64,000 nucleotides of DNA from CAUZIB01 sp963663925 (GTDB lineage Bacteria > Acidobacteriota > Vicinamibacteria > Vicinamibacterales > UBA8438), in the NCBI GenBank assembly GCA_965237405.1, contig OZ250139.1:124001-188000 (forward strand). The letters run 5' to 3'. Numbering within the stretch: the stretch's first letter is position 1; the number at the start of each line of letters is the position of its first letter. This document shows positions 33,922 through 42,964 of this stretch, one piece after another. The notes under the pieces were generated by a model, which saw nothing but the letters and a program-made list of their open reading frames with translations, was not told where the DNA came from and made no database searches. Made by a program: the position numbers and the translations under genes.

Positions 33922-34392
33922 GTGGCGGTTCAGCTCATCGGCAACGGACTTGAAATTCTCAGCGACGATCGGCTGGTCATCAAGAACCCGAAACATTGGT
34001 TCCATATCCATAGTTACGGCCAGCTCACGCCGTTCTTCCATGGGCTGCGCGAGAAAAAGCTGCTCGGGACGCGCTGCACCGACCCGCATTGCGAGACTCG
34101 CGCATGGCTGCCCCCGCGGGCTCACTGCCCGGACTGTCTCCAGCCCGCTGAATGGGTCGAGCTCCCGCAAGTTGGCAAGATCTTCACGCACACGACGATC
34201 GAGTACCCCGGCGCGCTGTTCAAGCTCTCGACTCCCTGTCCCCTCATCTCGGTTGAGATCGACGGTGTGTGTACGAAGCCGATGTCGTACCTGCTGGAGG
34301 GTGAGCCGAAGATCGGGCTGCCGGTGCGGGCCTGGTTCCGCATCGACAACCCCACGAACACGATCCTGGATCTGGCCTGGGTGCCAGCGTGA
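33922..34392 (+). CDS. DUF35 OB-fold/zinc-ribbon protein (acyl-CoA-associated)
   Basis: 156 residues from GTG 33922 (AAGGAG 8 nt upstream). The rubredoxin-like ribbon is visible as CTDPHCETRAWLPPRAHCPDC (C-x4-C-x11-C-x2-C) at about residues 50-72, followed by the OB-fold (KIFTHTTIEYPGALFKLSTPCPLISVEIDG...GLPVRAWF). Such proteins bind acyl-CoA and pair with thiolase-fold or hydratase subunits. It lies 28 bp after the thiolase-like gene. Confidence 0.88.
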   Translation: MAVQLIGNGLEILSDDRLVIKNPKHWFHIHSYGQLTPFFHGLREKKLLGTRCTDPHCETRAWLPPRAHCPDCLQPAEWVELPQVGKIFTHTTIEYPGALFKLSTPCPLISVEIDGVCTKPMSYLLEGEPKIGLPVRAWFRIDNPTNTILDLAWVPA

Positions 34393-34468
34393 TTCTGTCC
34401 CATACCGCTTCCGCGCAGGGTGCGCTCGCCAGGCATCCGCTGCGTGACCGGGCCCCGGAGGTCAGTTG

Positions 34469-35614
34469 ATGGACTTCGAGCTCAGCGAAGAGCATCGGAT
34501 CCTACGAGACACCGTTCGAGCGTTCGCCGAGTCGGAAATCCGGCCGGTCGCGAGGGAGCTGGACGACCGGGAAGAGTTCTCCGTCGAGTTGACGAAGAAG
34601 ATGGGCGAGTTGGGACTCTTCGGGATCGTTGTCCCGGAAGAGTACGGCGGGCAGGGCATGAATGCCCTGGCCTCCATCATCGCCATCGAGGAGCTTGCTC
34701 GCGTGGACGGATCCCAGGCGGCGACCGTCGCAGCCGGCAACGCCCTGGGCATCGGGGCCATCAACGCTTACGGAAGCGAGCAGCAGAAGCGGAAGTACCT
34801 CCCCGCGCTCTGTGGGGGCAAGAGTCTGTGGGGGTTCGCGCTCACCGAACCGGGTGCCGGCTCGGATCTGCGGAGCATCCAGACTCGGGCAGTGGAGTCT
34901 GATCGCGGCTGGACCCTGAATGGGTCAAAGACCTTCACCACCAACGCCTCCAGCCCTATCTCGATCGGGGTGTCGGTGCTGGCTGTCACGGGAGGCCACG
35001 GGCGCGAGCCCGAGCTGTCCTTGTTCCTGGCGGAGCACGGCACACCTGGGTTCGAGGCTGTGACGATGCACGGCAAGCTCGGGTGGCGGGCGTCTGACAC
35101 CGCCGAGCTCAGCTTCACCGACTGTACCGTACCGTCTGACGCGATCCTCGGCACTCGGGGGGGCGGATTCCAAGCCGCGCTCGAGACGCTCGACGCCGGC
35201 CGGCTCGGAATCGCCGCCATGGGCTTGGGTGCCGCCCAGGGGGCGTTCGAGGCTGCGCTTGCGCATGCGAAGAATCGAACGCAGTTTGCCCGCCCGATCG
35301 GCAAGTTCCAGGGAGTCTCGTTTCAACTCGCCGACATGTCCACCCAGATCGAGCATGCGCGCACGTTCCTGTACCGTGCGGCCTGGCTACGTGACACCGG
35401 CCAGGACTTTCGAGCCTCGGCGGCGATGGCCAAGCTGTACTGCACCGAGGTCGCCGGCCGAGTCACGGACGCCGCTGTGCAGATTCACGGTGGCTACGGC
35501 CTCATGAAGGACTCCGTCGTAGAACGGTTCTACCGGGACCACCGCATCTTGCGCATCGGGGAGGGTACGTCCGAAATCCAGCGAGTCGTGATCGCGCGCG
35601 CGCTCGGGCTGTAG
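34469..35614 (+). CDS. Acyl-CoA dehydrogenase
   Basis: 381 residues (ATG 34469, CCGGAG upstream). Standard ACAD fold: N-terminal helices MDFELSEEHRILRDTVRAFAE, LFGIVVPEEYGGQGMNA, the FAD/substrate segment WGFALTEPGAGSDLRS, WTLNGSKTFTTNA, and the C-terminal QIHGGYGLMKDSVVERFYRDHRILRIGEGTSEIQRVVIAR with the catalytic Glu region IGEGTSE. It oxidises an acyl-CoA to the enoyl-CoA, passing electrons to ETF. It is intact, in the same orientation and 76 bp after the DUF35 gene, so the three genes read as one CoA-ester degradation unit. Confidence 0.92.
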   Translation: MDFELSEEHRILRDTVRAFAESEIRPVARELDDREEFSVELTKKMGELGLFGIVVPEEYGGQGMNALASIIAIEELARVDGSQAATVAAGNALGIGAINAYGSEQQKRKYLPALCGGKSLWGFALTEPGAGSDLRSIQTRAVESDRGWTLNGSKTFTTNASSPISIGVSVLAVTGGHGREPELSLFLAEHGTPGFEAVTMHGKLGWRASDTAELSFTDCTVPSDAILGTRGGGFQAALETLDAGRLGIAAMGLGAAQGAFEAALAHAKNRTQFARPIGKFQGVSFQLADMSTQIEHARTFLYRAAWLRDTGQDFRASAAMAKLYCTEVAGRVTDAAVQIHGGYGLMKDSVVERFYRDHRILRIGEGTSEIQRVVIARALGL

Positions 35615-35691
35615 AGCTTAAGCTGGTATTGCCAAAGTGATGGCGCCACGTAGACCGCGTGCGGATCCTGGGACTGGCCCTGAGAGTCCCG

Positions 35692-36006
35692 ATGTCTCAA
35701 CTTAACCTGAGGATACGGGGTCTCCCGCCTTCGGCGACCGTTGCCATCAACGAGCTCTCCGACCAGCTCCGGAGCGAGGGCCGGCGCATCTTCAAGATGG
35801 GGCTGGGACAGTCTCCCTTTCCAGTTCCCGCGCCCGTGGTCGAGGAACTGCGACGCCACGCGTTTCAAAAGGCCTACCTTCCGGTCAAGGGACTGCATGA
35901 GCTCCGCCAAGCGGTGGCGCAGCATCACTGCCGTACGTTCGGGATCTTGGCGACGCCCGACGACGTGCTCGTCGGGCCAGGATCCAAGGAGCTCATGGCC
36001 GGGTGG
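35692..36006 (+). pseudogene. Class I/II aminotransferase, N-terminal part
   Basis: From ATG 35692: MSQLNLRIRGLPPSATVAIN...KMGLGQSPFPVPAPVVEELRRHAFQKAYLPVKGLHELRQAVAQHH...DVLVGPGSKELM, the first ~105 residues of a PLP aminotransferase. The frame then enters the group II intron 3' flank, and nothing downstream of the intron resumes the gene. Confidence 0.8.
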
Positions 36007-36071
36007 CCCCGGGAGGTTACCCTCCCGGGGACCGGGTCGCCGGAGGCGGTCACCCGCCTCCGGCTCCCACA

Positions 36072-36104
36072 GAACGGAGCGTGCGGATTTCCCGCACTCC
36101 GCTC
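36072..36104 (-). ncRNA. Group II intron domain V
   Basis: The minus strand reads GAGCGGAGTGCGGGAAAT then CCGCACGCTCCGTTC, a 33-nt hairpin with the conserved 5' GAGC, GAAA-type loop, 2-nt bulge and GTTC end. It is followed by TGTGGGAGCC and a domain VI stem. Confidence 0.75.
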
Positions 36105-36117
36105 TTCGCAAACTGAT

Positions 36118-37539
36118 TCACAGCACAGCGAGTGCTTGCAGCTCCCGATGCGGGAGACGTAAACGTGGTCGCTGCAACGGGTGCCTCGCCTTAATCTGGT
36201 GAAAGACGTCCCAAGAGATGTGGCCCTTGCGACTCCGGCTGCTGAGCATCTTGCGCCAGTAGCGCTCGACGGCATGGCCTATGCGCTGCAGGGCACGGAA
36301 GTTCCCCGCCACCCCGAAGTACGCATAGTGCCCCTGCAAGAGGCGGTTCAGGTTCAGGGCCTGCTCTCGAACCGGCAAGTGCCGCATCCGCCGCATCAGG
36401 TCGCGGAGCGTCGTCAGGGTGCGGCGGACCCGGGACTTCTCAGTCCGAATCCCCACTTTGTATCCCCCGCCCCGATTCCGGGTGCAGTACAGGGTGAAGC
36501 CGACGAAGTAGATCGTCTCCGGTCGTCTTCTCCCTCGTTTCGGTGCGTGCCTTGCGGCGAACCGGCCGAACTCGACCAGTTTCGTTTTGTTCGGTTCCAG
36601 CGTCAGATTGAACTTCGCCAACCGCTTGCGCAGGACACCCTGGACACGTAATGCATCGGCTCGGTACTGAAAACACACCACGAAGTCGTCGAGGTAGCGG
36701 ACCATATATGCCTCGCCTTTCAGACGGGGCTTCACCACGCGTTCGAACCAGAGGTCGAGGACGTAGTGGAGGTACACATTGCTCAACAGGACGCTAATGG
36801 AGCCGCCCTGTGGGGTGCCTTCCTCACTCGGCTGATGCACGCCGTCTTCCAGGGCGCCGGCTTTCAACCAGCGCCTCATCAGGCTGAGCAGGCGAGGGTC
36901 GCCGACTCGGTGCTCGACGAAGCGGAGCAACCAATCGTGGTTCAGACTCCCAAAGAAGTTCTTCAAATCCGCCTCAAGGACCCAGCTCACCTTCCGCCCC
37001 GCTATCACTTCCGTGAGCGTGGCGAGGGCGTGATGGGCACCTTGACCCGGCCGCCCGCCGAACGAGCAGGGCATGAAGTCCTCCTCGTAGATGGCGGACA
37101 ACACTTGGGCGACGCTTCGCTGAAGCGCCCGGTCGGCCACACATGGCACGCCAATCGGACGCTTCTCACGCTTCCCTGGTTTGGGGATGTGCACCCGCCT
37201 GACGGCAGGTGCCGGATATCCCCGGCGGTGCATGGACCGGAGCATCGGCTCGACCCACGCCTTGAACTCCTCCTGCGCTTCCTCCACTGTTTGCCCATCC
37301 ACGCCCGGCGCCGTCTTCGAGGACATTCCACAGAGGTTCCCCCAAATTCGGCCCCGAGTGACATGATGCGCCAGTGAAGTAAAACGCACCTTCGGCTCAC
37401 AACGAGCTTTGGCTGCTATCCGTTCGAGTCCCGTTTCCATGACAGGCGGTTCTCCTCTTTGCATAGAAGGCCCTCTCGTCCATTGCATGACGCTCATGTT
37501 GCCCTCGAACGACTCAGTTTCCGCTGGCCGCTTCCCCAT
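36118..37539 (-). CDS. Group II intron reverse transcriptase/maturase
   Basis: 473 residues. RT blocks are visible: GVDGQTVEEAQEEF, VRRVHIPKPGKREKRPIGVPCVADR, FGGRPGQGAHHALATL, LEADLKNFFGSLNHDW, GTPQGGSISVLLSNVYLHYVLD and the catalytic YLDD in YMVRYLDDFVVCF. The maturase (GIIM) domain follows (LNRLLQGHYAYFGVAGN, HAVERYWRKMLSSRSRKGHISWDVF). No HNH endonuclease is seen, typical of intron classes that use DNA-replication forks or hairpins as targets. The true start may be internal (MSVMQWTRG or METGLER). Confidence 0.93.
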   Translation of the reverse strand: MGKRPAETESFEGNMSVMQWTRGPSMQRGEPPVMETGLERIAAKARCEPKVRFTSLAHHVTRGRIWGNLCGMSSKTAPGVDGQTVEEAQEEFKAWVEPMLRSMHRRGYPAPAVRRVHIPKPGKREKRPIGVPCVADRALQRSVAQVLSAIYEEDFMPCSFGGRPGQGAHHALATLTEVIAGRKVSWVLEADLKNFFGSLNHDWLLRFVEHRVGDPRLLSLMRRWLKAGALEDGVHQPSEEGTPQGGSISVLLSNVYLHYVLDLWFERVVKPRLKGEAYMVRYLDDFVVCFQYRADALRVQGVLRKRLAKFNLTLEPNKTKLVEFGRFAARHAPKRGRRRPETIYFVGFTLYCTRNRGGGYKVGIRTEKSRVRRTLTTLRDLMRRMRHLPVREQALNLNRLLQGHYAYFGVAGNFRALQRIGHAVERYWRKMLSSRSRKGHISWDVFHQIKARHPLQRPRLRLPHRELQALAVL

Positions 37540-37975
37540 GTAGCCGGCTCTCCCGACCTCGGAGTACTATCAGCCAGTCTGACTTCCGCCAGGTCATCGG
37601 GTCGTCCTCGCGTTGGTAGCTCGTCGGACCCTACAAGCGCCGCTTGAACCTGACGGACCTCCCTTGTTCCCGTGAGGCCCTTCAACTGCATGCCGACGGT
37701 ACGAACCCCGGAAGCGCCTTGCTGCCACTCGCCATCACGCGGCGCAAGATGTTGCCTTCCCCCTTGGGAGATGGGGTCGGCCCCTCCAACCACGATCGAT
37801 TTCGGGGCTATCTTTCCGTTCACTTGCGTTCCGGCCTACAGTTTCCCTGTCTACGCTTCGCAGCGGCCGTTACCGAACGCCACGCAAGACTCGGTACGCG
37901 GCTGCTGGCTAGGCCTTGCCGCGGTTGCCATTTCAGGCGCCTGTGCCTCACGAGCTTTCAAGGCGCAACGCCCAC

Positions 37976-38008
37976 AGATCCGGACGTGCCCAATTCAGGC
38001 ATCCGGCT
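37976..38008 (-). ncRNA. Second group II domain V-like hairpin
   Basis: The minus strand reads GAGCCGGATGCCTGAATTGG then GCACGTCCGGATC, closer to the consensus domain V than the hairpin at 36072. It is followed by TGTGGGCG. It lies 5' of the RT ORF on the same strand, where no domain V is expected in a single intron. Confidence 0.65.
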
Positions 38009-38603
38009 CCTCGGTCTACGGGTTCGCTACGCGACGGTCGTCACGCCGTCGTGCACCCGTGGGTCCGCTATCTTCCGTTGTTTCGTTGAGATGGGTTCAC
38101 GGCTCGATGTCCGTAGCATCTGTCCCTCCGGAAGTTCCGTACACCGACCTCCGCCTTCCCTCCACGGGGTCCCCTGGGGTGGGTTCCCCCGCTTCCCGGG
38201 TACTATGCCGAGGCTCCGACGTCTCGGCTCCCCGCGTCGCTTCGTTGCCTTCGCTCGGCGGTTCCATCCTGACGCCTCTTTCTTCGCTCCCCGCGCGCAT
38301 GGGCGTCACGCGCCCGGGACCCGGACCATTTCTGTAGCGGCGCCCGTCGACCGCTTCTCCAGGATGGAGAGCCCGAGACCTCCCAGGTTCCTGGGGAACC
38401 CCTGCGGACATGCCCCGCTCTTCGACCCCGGCGGACCCCACGACCCTAGCCACGGCGGGCCGTGCGGTGCTTCCGTCATCAAGTGTTGGTGAAGAGAGCT
38501 TAAGCCCTAATCATCCAGATACTTCCAGCCGATTTTGACGCTGGCACCTCTCTGGCACTGAATATCTAGTCTAAGCGGTTTGGTTAGAACGAGATAAGGG
38601 CTG

Positions 38604-38638
38604 GGTAGCAACAGTTGATGGCGGAAGCACCCGGTGGC
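38604..38638 (-). repeat. 35-bp dispersed repeat (copy 2)
   Basis: Complement of the 23990-24024 sequence. The quinoprotein gene read from 39025 loses homology precisely at this point. Confidence 0.5.
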
Positions 38639-39025
38639 GAGGGCGGTCCTGAATTCGAGGGCGTTCGCCTCGTCACGGAAGTCCGGTTCGTCGTCGTGCC
38701 AAACGAGCGCTCCTGTGGTCGGATCGAGTGCCGCCACGGTACCGAGACCGGTGCTCACGTAGAGCAGTCCGCCCGCCATCAACGGCGTGTTCTGGGAGTT
38801 GTTGGGGCCGCGTGACGTGTCCGGCGTGCGGATGGCATCGGGAATCACCGGCTGCCGCCACACGATCTCGAGGTTGCTGAAATTGGACGCGTCGATCTGG
38901 TCGAGCGGTGAGTACTTCGTGCCGGCCAAATCGTGTGCGTAGCTCGGCCACTCGACGGTTTGGCTCTCGCTGAGGTCAGGGCCGAGTGCCGCGAGCACGG
39001 CCAGTGCCGCAAGGACAAGTCGCAT
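38638..39025 (-). pseudogene. PQQ-type quinoprotein, N-terminal stub
   Basis: Signal peptide MRLVLAALAVLAALGPDLSES, then WPSYAHDLAGTKYSPLDQIDASNFSNLEIVW, the first blade of a PQQ-dependent dehydrogenase beta-propeller. Homology stops after about 130 residues (EFRTALATG) at a dispersed repeat. Confidence 0.8.
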
Positions 39026-39056
39026 GGTCGTTCGTCCGCCTGTCCACCTACCTCGA

Positions 39057-40070
39057 TCACTGGGTCACGGCTTCCGACGCAGCTTCTTCGGCACGTGCCC
39101 CGGCGAGCATGTTGGTGAGACCGTAGTTCCCTTCATGGCAGGCAAACTCGTACATCAGCTGGTCGGTCCGTCGCATCGGCACGGACGCGGTCCACGAGCT
39201 GGCCCAGGTCTCCGGATCAATCACCGTGAATCGATATTCTAGCGTGTCTGCATCGACGCGGGTGAGGCGCTCCACCACCTTCATGTTCTGGCTGGTCGCC
39301 GCGCCGAGGCCGAGGCTCGGCGGACCCCGCCACTGTCGCTGGTCGTTGAACGTCGTCGTCTCGATGACCAGTGTGTTGCCTTCCCAATGGCCACGGGAAT
39401 CGCCGGACCATTGCGGAATGCCGTCGTCCAGCCGGGGACGTCCGTCCAGCGGAATGATCCGGGCATTGTGGACCATCTCGTTCAGGATCACCACGTAGTC
39501 GGACGTCTGAAAGAGCTGCATGTTCTGGTTGTAGCCGGCCGGGGTGATGGGAGGACCGGCATTGAACCCCAGAATGCAACGGTCGGCAGTAGTGAGATCC
39601 GTGTATGACCAGGCGGCATCGTCGCTGAAGGACCCGCGCCCGGCGTCCGCCCTGCCCTTCCCGGACTCCGTCATGGAGGGAAGCCGCCCGTTCGGCGGAT
39701 CCACGATCAACGATGTGCGTCTGGTGGCGACAACCGTGGTACCGCGGTCCATCCAAAAGTTGTTGTACGCACCAACATTCTTACCGGCCTCCGTTCGTCG
39801 CGGCGGCGCATTAAGCAATTCTGCGTTACGGTCAACTACTACCTGTTCCCGGCTCGACGCTTCATCCTCGGTCAAGAACTCTTGATCGGCCAGCTCTTTT
39901 GGACGCTGCAGCGGCGTGATGGTCCGGAAATCCCAGATCCCTTGAAGATCGGGTTCTCCCCACGCTGTCCGCGGCACGGCGGATTGCGCATCGGCTGGTA
40001 CGATCCAGACGATCCCAACCATAGCCACCGTGATCGCCAGACCACTCAATACAAACACTCGAATGTTCAT
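39057..40070 (-). CDS. Secreted protein of uncharacterised PDLQG-W family (second copy)
   Basis: 337 residues with signal peptide (FVLSGLAITVAMVGIVWIVPADAQ). Mature start AVPRTAWGEPDLQGIWDFRTITPLQRP. It shares with the 26216-27214 protein the blocks RTSLIVDPPNGRLP, DRCILGFNAGPPITP, LFQTSDYVVILNEMVHNARIIPLDG, GHWEGNTLVIETTTFND and YEFACHEGNYGLTNML. It is unusually frequent next to PQQ dehydrogenases, as here (truncated quinoprotein downstream, full quinoprotein upstream on the same strand), which suggests a role in the same periplasmic oxidation chemistry. No function is known. Confidence 0.75.
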   Translation of the reverse strand: MNIRVFVLSGLAITVAMVGIVWIVPADAQSAVPRTAWGEPDLQGIWDFRTITPLQRPKELADQEFLTEDEASSREQVVVDRNAELLNAPPRRTEAGKNVGAYNNFWMDRGTTVVATRRTSLIVDPPNGRLPSMTESGKGRADAGRGSFSDDAAWSYTDLTTADRCILGFNAGPPITPAGYNQNMQLFQTSDYVVILNEMVHNARIIPLDGRPRLDDGIPQWSGDSRGHWEGNTLVIETTTFNDQRQWRGPPSLGLGAATSQNMKVVERLTRVDADTLEYRFTVIDPETWASSWTASVPMRRTDQLMYEFACHEGNYGLTNMLAGARAEEAASEAVTQ

Positions 40071-40236
40071 CTCAGCCTCCTGCGCGTGGCCTCGGTCGGC
40101 CCGTTGATGCTCAGTCTACCGTGGCATCCACCTTGGGATGTACGTGTCGCACCGTGCCCGCAGCTCGTCGACCTCCGCTCGTAGCCGCTTCATTATTTCT
40201 CATCGGCGCGCCGTACGACAAAGAACCACTCTGACG

Positions 40237-42426
40237 CTACGGCAGCGCCAGCGCCACCAGCGAGCCTGGGAAGTCGGTATGCACGTTCCCGGTTTGCACC
40301 ACGATGTATTGCTTCCCTTGGTGCATGTAGGTCATCATGCCGTATTGACCGGGGGCTGGAAGCTCGATGCTCCCGAGAATCTCGCCCGTGAACTTGTCGC
40401 GTCCATGCAGCATCAACGGGGCGTCGGGGACCATTTGCCGGGCGCCTGCGCTGAGTGCCCGCGTCTGGACCAAGAGATCCCCGGTGACCAACTGAATCGA
40501 GTGGCCGGTTCCTCCCGTGTTGGGCACCTCGATGCCCCTCAGTCGAGGATTGTTCGTGATCACCGCCGGGGTCTCGCCGATCGGTAACGACCAGGACCGC
40601 TCGCCGGTGTTCATCTGGTAGGCCGAGAGCTGGTTGTTCATCGGCTTGTAGACCCGCACGCCATCAATCGTCGGCAGTCCCGTCACCGAAACGAACGGGG
40701 CCTGGCTTGCGGTTGGTTCTCGGAATCCGCCAGGCAGCCACGCCGCCACCGTGGTGCCAGTGGTGGGCGTCTTGTTCGGGGTCGCGCCGGTCTCATTGGG
40801 CACCGCGTAGTTTGGATGGTCCTCGTCGACGCCGCCCGTGGGCGCCAAGAAGCTCGGGGCGAAGCACCTGCGTTGATGTGACGCGAAGAACAGACCCGTG
40901 CTCGGATCTGCGACCGGGGGATGCGGGATGACAGCGCTGCCACCTCCGCTGCACCCGACGTTGTTGTAGAAGTCGTTGGTGTGGTTCTCGGGAAGCGGCG
41001 GCACGTAGAGGCCCCCGATCCGATAGTGGCTCAGGATCTCCATTGCCCGCTGCTTGAGCTCAGGCGTGTAGTCAACGACGAAGTCCTCGGTCAGTCCATC
41101 CCAGACGATCGGGTCCACAGGCTCGGGCTTGGTCGGGTACGGCTGCATCGGCGATGTGTAGTTCCCGGGGACCTCTGTCTGAATGACCGGGCGGTCCTCG
41201 ATCGGCCAGATCGGCTCGCCAGTCTCTCGATTGAAGGCGAAGATCAGTCCCTGCTTGGTGAACTGGATCAGCGCGGGGATTCGCTCCCCGTCCACGGTCA
41301 AATCCATCAGCATGGGCGCGGTCGGTAGGTCGTAGTTCCACTGATCGCTGCGGTGGATCTGGAAATGCCATTTCCGTTTGCCGGTTTTCACGTCCAACGC
41401 TAGCACGCAGCCGCCAAACAAGTTGTCGCCCGGCCGATGGCCCGCGTAGAACTGCACAGTTGAGGCGTTCGTCACGAGATACACCAGCCCCAGTTCCGGG
41501 TCGGCGGACGCGGGGGCCCACGTGGACATATCTCCTGACCATTCCCAGGCGTCGTTGTGCCACGTCTCATGCCCGAATTCGCCGGGCCGGGGGATCATGT
41601 GGAACTTCCACAGGAACTTACCGGTTGCGGCATCGAACCCCATGATGTCACCAGGGACGTTTTCGATTCGCGTCTGGCCGTAGCTGGGCTCGTGCCCCAC
41701 GAGGACTACCACCACGCCGTTCACGACGATGGGCGGCGACGAACTGGTGACCATCCCGAGCTCTCTCGGGATTCCATAGTTAGGGTCGTAGCTGGCCGCG
41801 CGGTCCTGCCACCGGCCCCAGTCGTTCACGAGCGGCGGGATCAGGTCGAGCACGCCGGTTTCGCCAAAGCTATCCAGGGGAACGGAGGTGCCCCAGTTCT
41901 CGAGCGGACGACCGGTCTTGGCGTCGAGCGCCCAGAGGAAGAAGGCGGGGCTCGTGATGTAGATCATGCCACGTCCGTTGACCTCGGCGTAGGCGACCCC
42001 TTTGCCGTAGGCCCGCCTGGGCGAGCGCAGATGCCTGATGGTCTCGGGCTCGCGAAAGATCCAGAGCGTCTCGCCGGTGGCTGGGTCCATCGCCACCACC
42101 TGCCGCCTCGTCGTGGTGACGGTGTAGAGCATTCCGTCGGCGTAAATCGGGGTGGACCGAGAGAAGTAGTCGACGTTGGGGCCGTAGTTGTCACTCCGCC
42201 ACACCCAGGCGACTTCGAGGTCGCCGAAGTTGTCGCCATTGATTTGGTCGAGGGGAGAGGATCGTGTATGTCCGGCATCGCCGCCGAGATAGCGCCACTC
42301 GCCGTTTTCTGTCCCGGTCAAGCGCTGAGCGGATACGTTCCCGCCCGTCCCCATAAACACCGCGCAGATGAGGCCAGATATCAGCGTCCGAAACCCGATA
42401 AGTCTCCGCTCACGGTTCATCGTCAT
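40237..42426 (-). CDS. Secreted PQQ-dependent dehydrogenase-like quinoprotein
   Basis: 729 residues from ATG 42426 (MTMNRERR), with a signal peptide ending GNVSA-Q. An eight-bladed PQQ propeller is indicated by repeated Trp-docking blades: GEWRYLGGDAGHTRSSPLDQIN, VVAMDPATGETLWIFREP, FDAATGKFLWKFHMIPRPGEFGHETW, LALDVKTGKRKWHFQIHRSDQWNYD and FNRETGEPIWPIEDRPV. The C-terminus lacks a fused cytochrome c. It would oxidise an alcohol or sugar in the periplasm; the substrate is unknown. Its start codon overlaps the stop of the small upstream ORF (ATGA), so the two are coupled. Confidence 0.88.
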   Translation of the reverse strand: MTMNRERRLIGFRTLISGLICAVFMGTGGNVSAQRLTGTENGEWRYLGGDAGHTRSSPLDQINGDNFGDLEVAWVWRSDNYGPNVDYFSRSTPIYADGMLYTVTTTRRQVVAMDPATGETLWIFREPETIRHLRSPRRAYGKGVAYAEVNGRGMIYITSPAFFLWALDAKTGRPLENWGTSVPLDSFGETGVLDLIPPLVNDWGRWQDRAASYDPNYGIPRELGMVTSSSPPIVVNGVVVVLVGHEPSYGQTRIENVPGDIMGFDAATGKFLWKFHMIPRPGEFGHETWHNDAWEWSGDMSTWAPASADPELGLVYLVTNASTVQFYAGHRPGDNLFGGCVLALDVKTGKRKWHFQIHRSDQWNYDLPTAPMLMDLTVDGERIPALIQFTKQGLIFAFNRETGEPIWPIEDRPVIQTEVPGNYTSPMQPYPTKPEPVDPIVWDGLTEDFVVDYTPELKQRAMEILSHYRIGGLYVPPLPENHTNDFYNNVGCSGGGSAVIPHPPVADPSTGLFFASHQRRCFAPSFLAPTGGVDEDHPNYAVPNETGATPNKTPTTGTTVAAWLPGGFREPTASQAPFVSVTGLPTIDGVRVYKPMNNQLSAYQMNTGERSWSLPIGETPAVITNNPRLRGIEVPNTGGTGHSIQLVTGDLLVQTRALSAGARQMVPDAPLMLHGRDKFTGEILGSIELPAPGQYGMMTYMHQGKQYIVVQTGNVHTDFPGSLVALALP

Positions 42427-42650
42427 TTCCCTAGCGCTTCCACCCGCGAACCGGTGGAGCTGTTCCAGAGACCGCCGATGTTCGGATAATTCCGGGGCGT
42501 CTTCGGCGGTTGGAATGCGTCCGCTTGAGCGGTCTGGGCAAGCATCGGAGTCCCGAGTGTGACGGTCATAGTCACCATGGCCACCATCACGGCGATTGCA
42601 GCAGCCCACGCGGTCAAGATCGGACGATATCGACAGCTCATCATGTGCAC
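42423..42650 (-). CDS. Small secreted protein translationally coupled to the quinoprotein
   Basis: Up to 75 residues: a hydrophobic signal (LTAWAAAIAVMVAMVTMTVTLGTPMLAQ) and about 37 mature residues, AFQPPKTPRNYPNIGGLWNS...VEALGK. PNIGGLWN recalls the PDLQGIW start of the neighbouring secreted family, so it may be a relic of such a gene. The stop overlaps the next start (ATGA). Whether it is made is uncertain. Confidence 0.45.
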   Translation of the reverse strand: MHMMSCRYRPILTAWAAAIAVMVAMVTMTVTLGTPMLAQTAQADAFQPPKTPRNYPNIGGLWNSSTGSRVEALGK

Positions 42651-42964
42651 ATCATGGACCCGGATACGGCTGTCTGCAAGGACAGACTATGTGGGACGCC
42701 CCATGGGAATCCTCCCAGTTTCGCCGGCGTGGCAAGCGACGTACTGTCTCAGCCATCACCAAGGGGCGCCCGTGCAGCCCAGTCGACCGCTCTTCTAGCC
42801 AATTGCGGGCGGCGTTGGGGGTTAAGAGGTTCCCGATGTGAAACTCGATGCGCGGTATAAGATCGCATATTGGCTGAGCGTTTTCTTCAGCAGTCGATGA
42901 CTCGCGGTAGCGGCACGGGTACCGTCGAGGTTGGTCTCAAGCACCCGCGATCCAGTCTTCGTCC
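42651..42964. promoter_or_regulatory. Divergent intergenic region
   Basis: 314 bp between the quinoprotein unit (minus) and the symporter (plus). It must carry both promoters, but I see no clear -10/-35 or operator pair. Confidence 0.4.

Larger units (their letters stand above)
36031..38490 (-). mobile_element. Group II intron(s), antisense to the aminotransferase
   Basis: The minus strand carries an intron-encoded RT/maturase (36118-37539), a domain V-like hairpin at 36072-36104 and domain VI ending near 36031 (GACCCGGT). The 950 nt upstream of the RT are structured intron RNA; the long plus-strand ORFs there are its antisense shadow. The 5' boundary near 38480 is approximate. A second domain V at 37976-38008 suggests two nested or fused introns. 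Confidence 0.7.

Noticed and set aside
37644..38492. Long plus-strand ORFs (up to 282 codons) in the group II intron
   Set aside because: They are antisense to structured intron RNA, overlap a domain V hairpin, and have no protein-like pattern.
35613..38505. The gagcttaagc sequences at both ends of the intron region as a target duplication
   Set aside because: The shared string is short and palindromic, and the copies are not at the intron boundaries.
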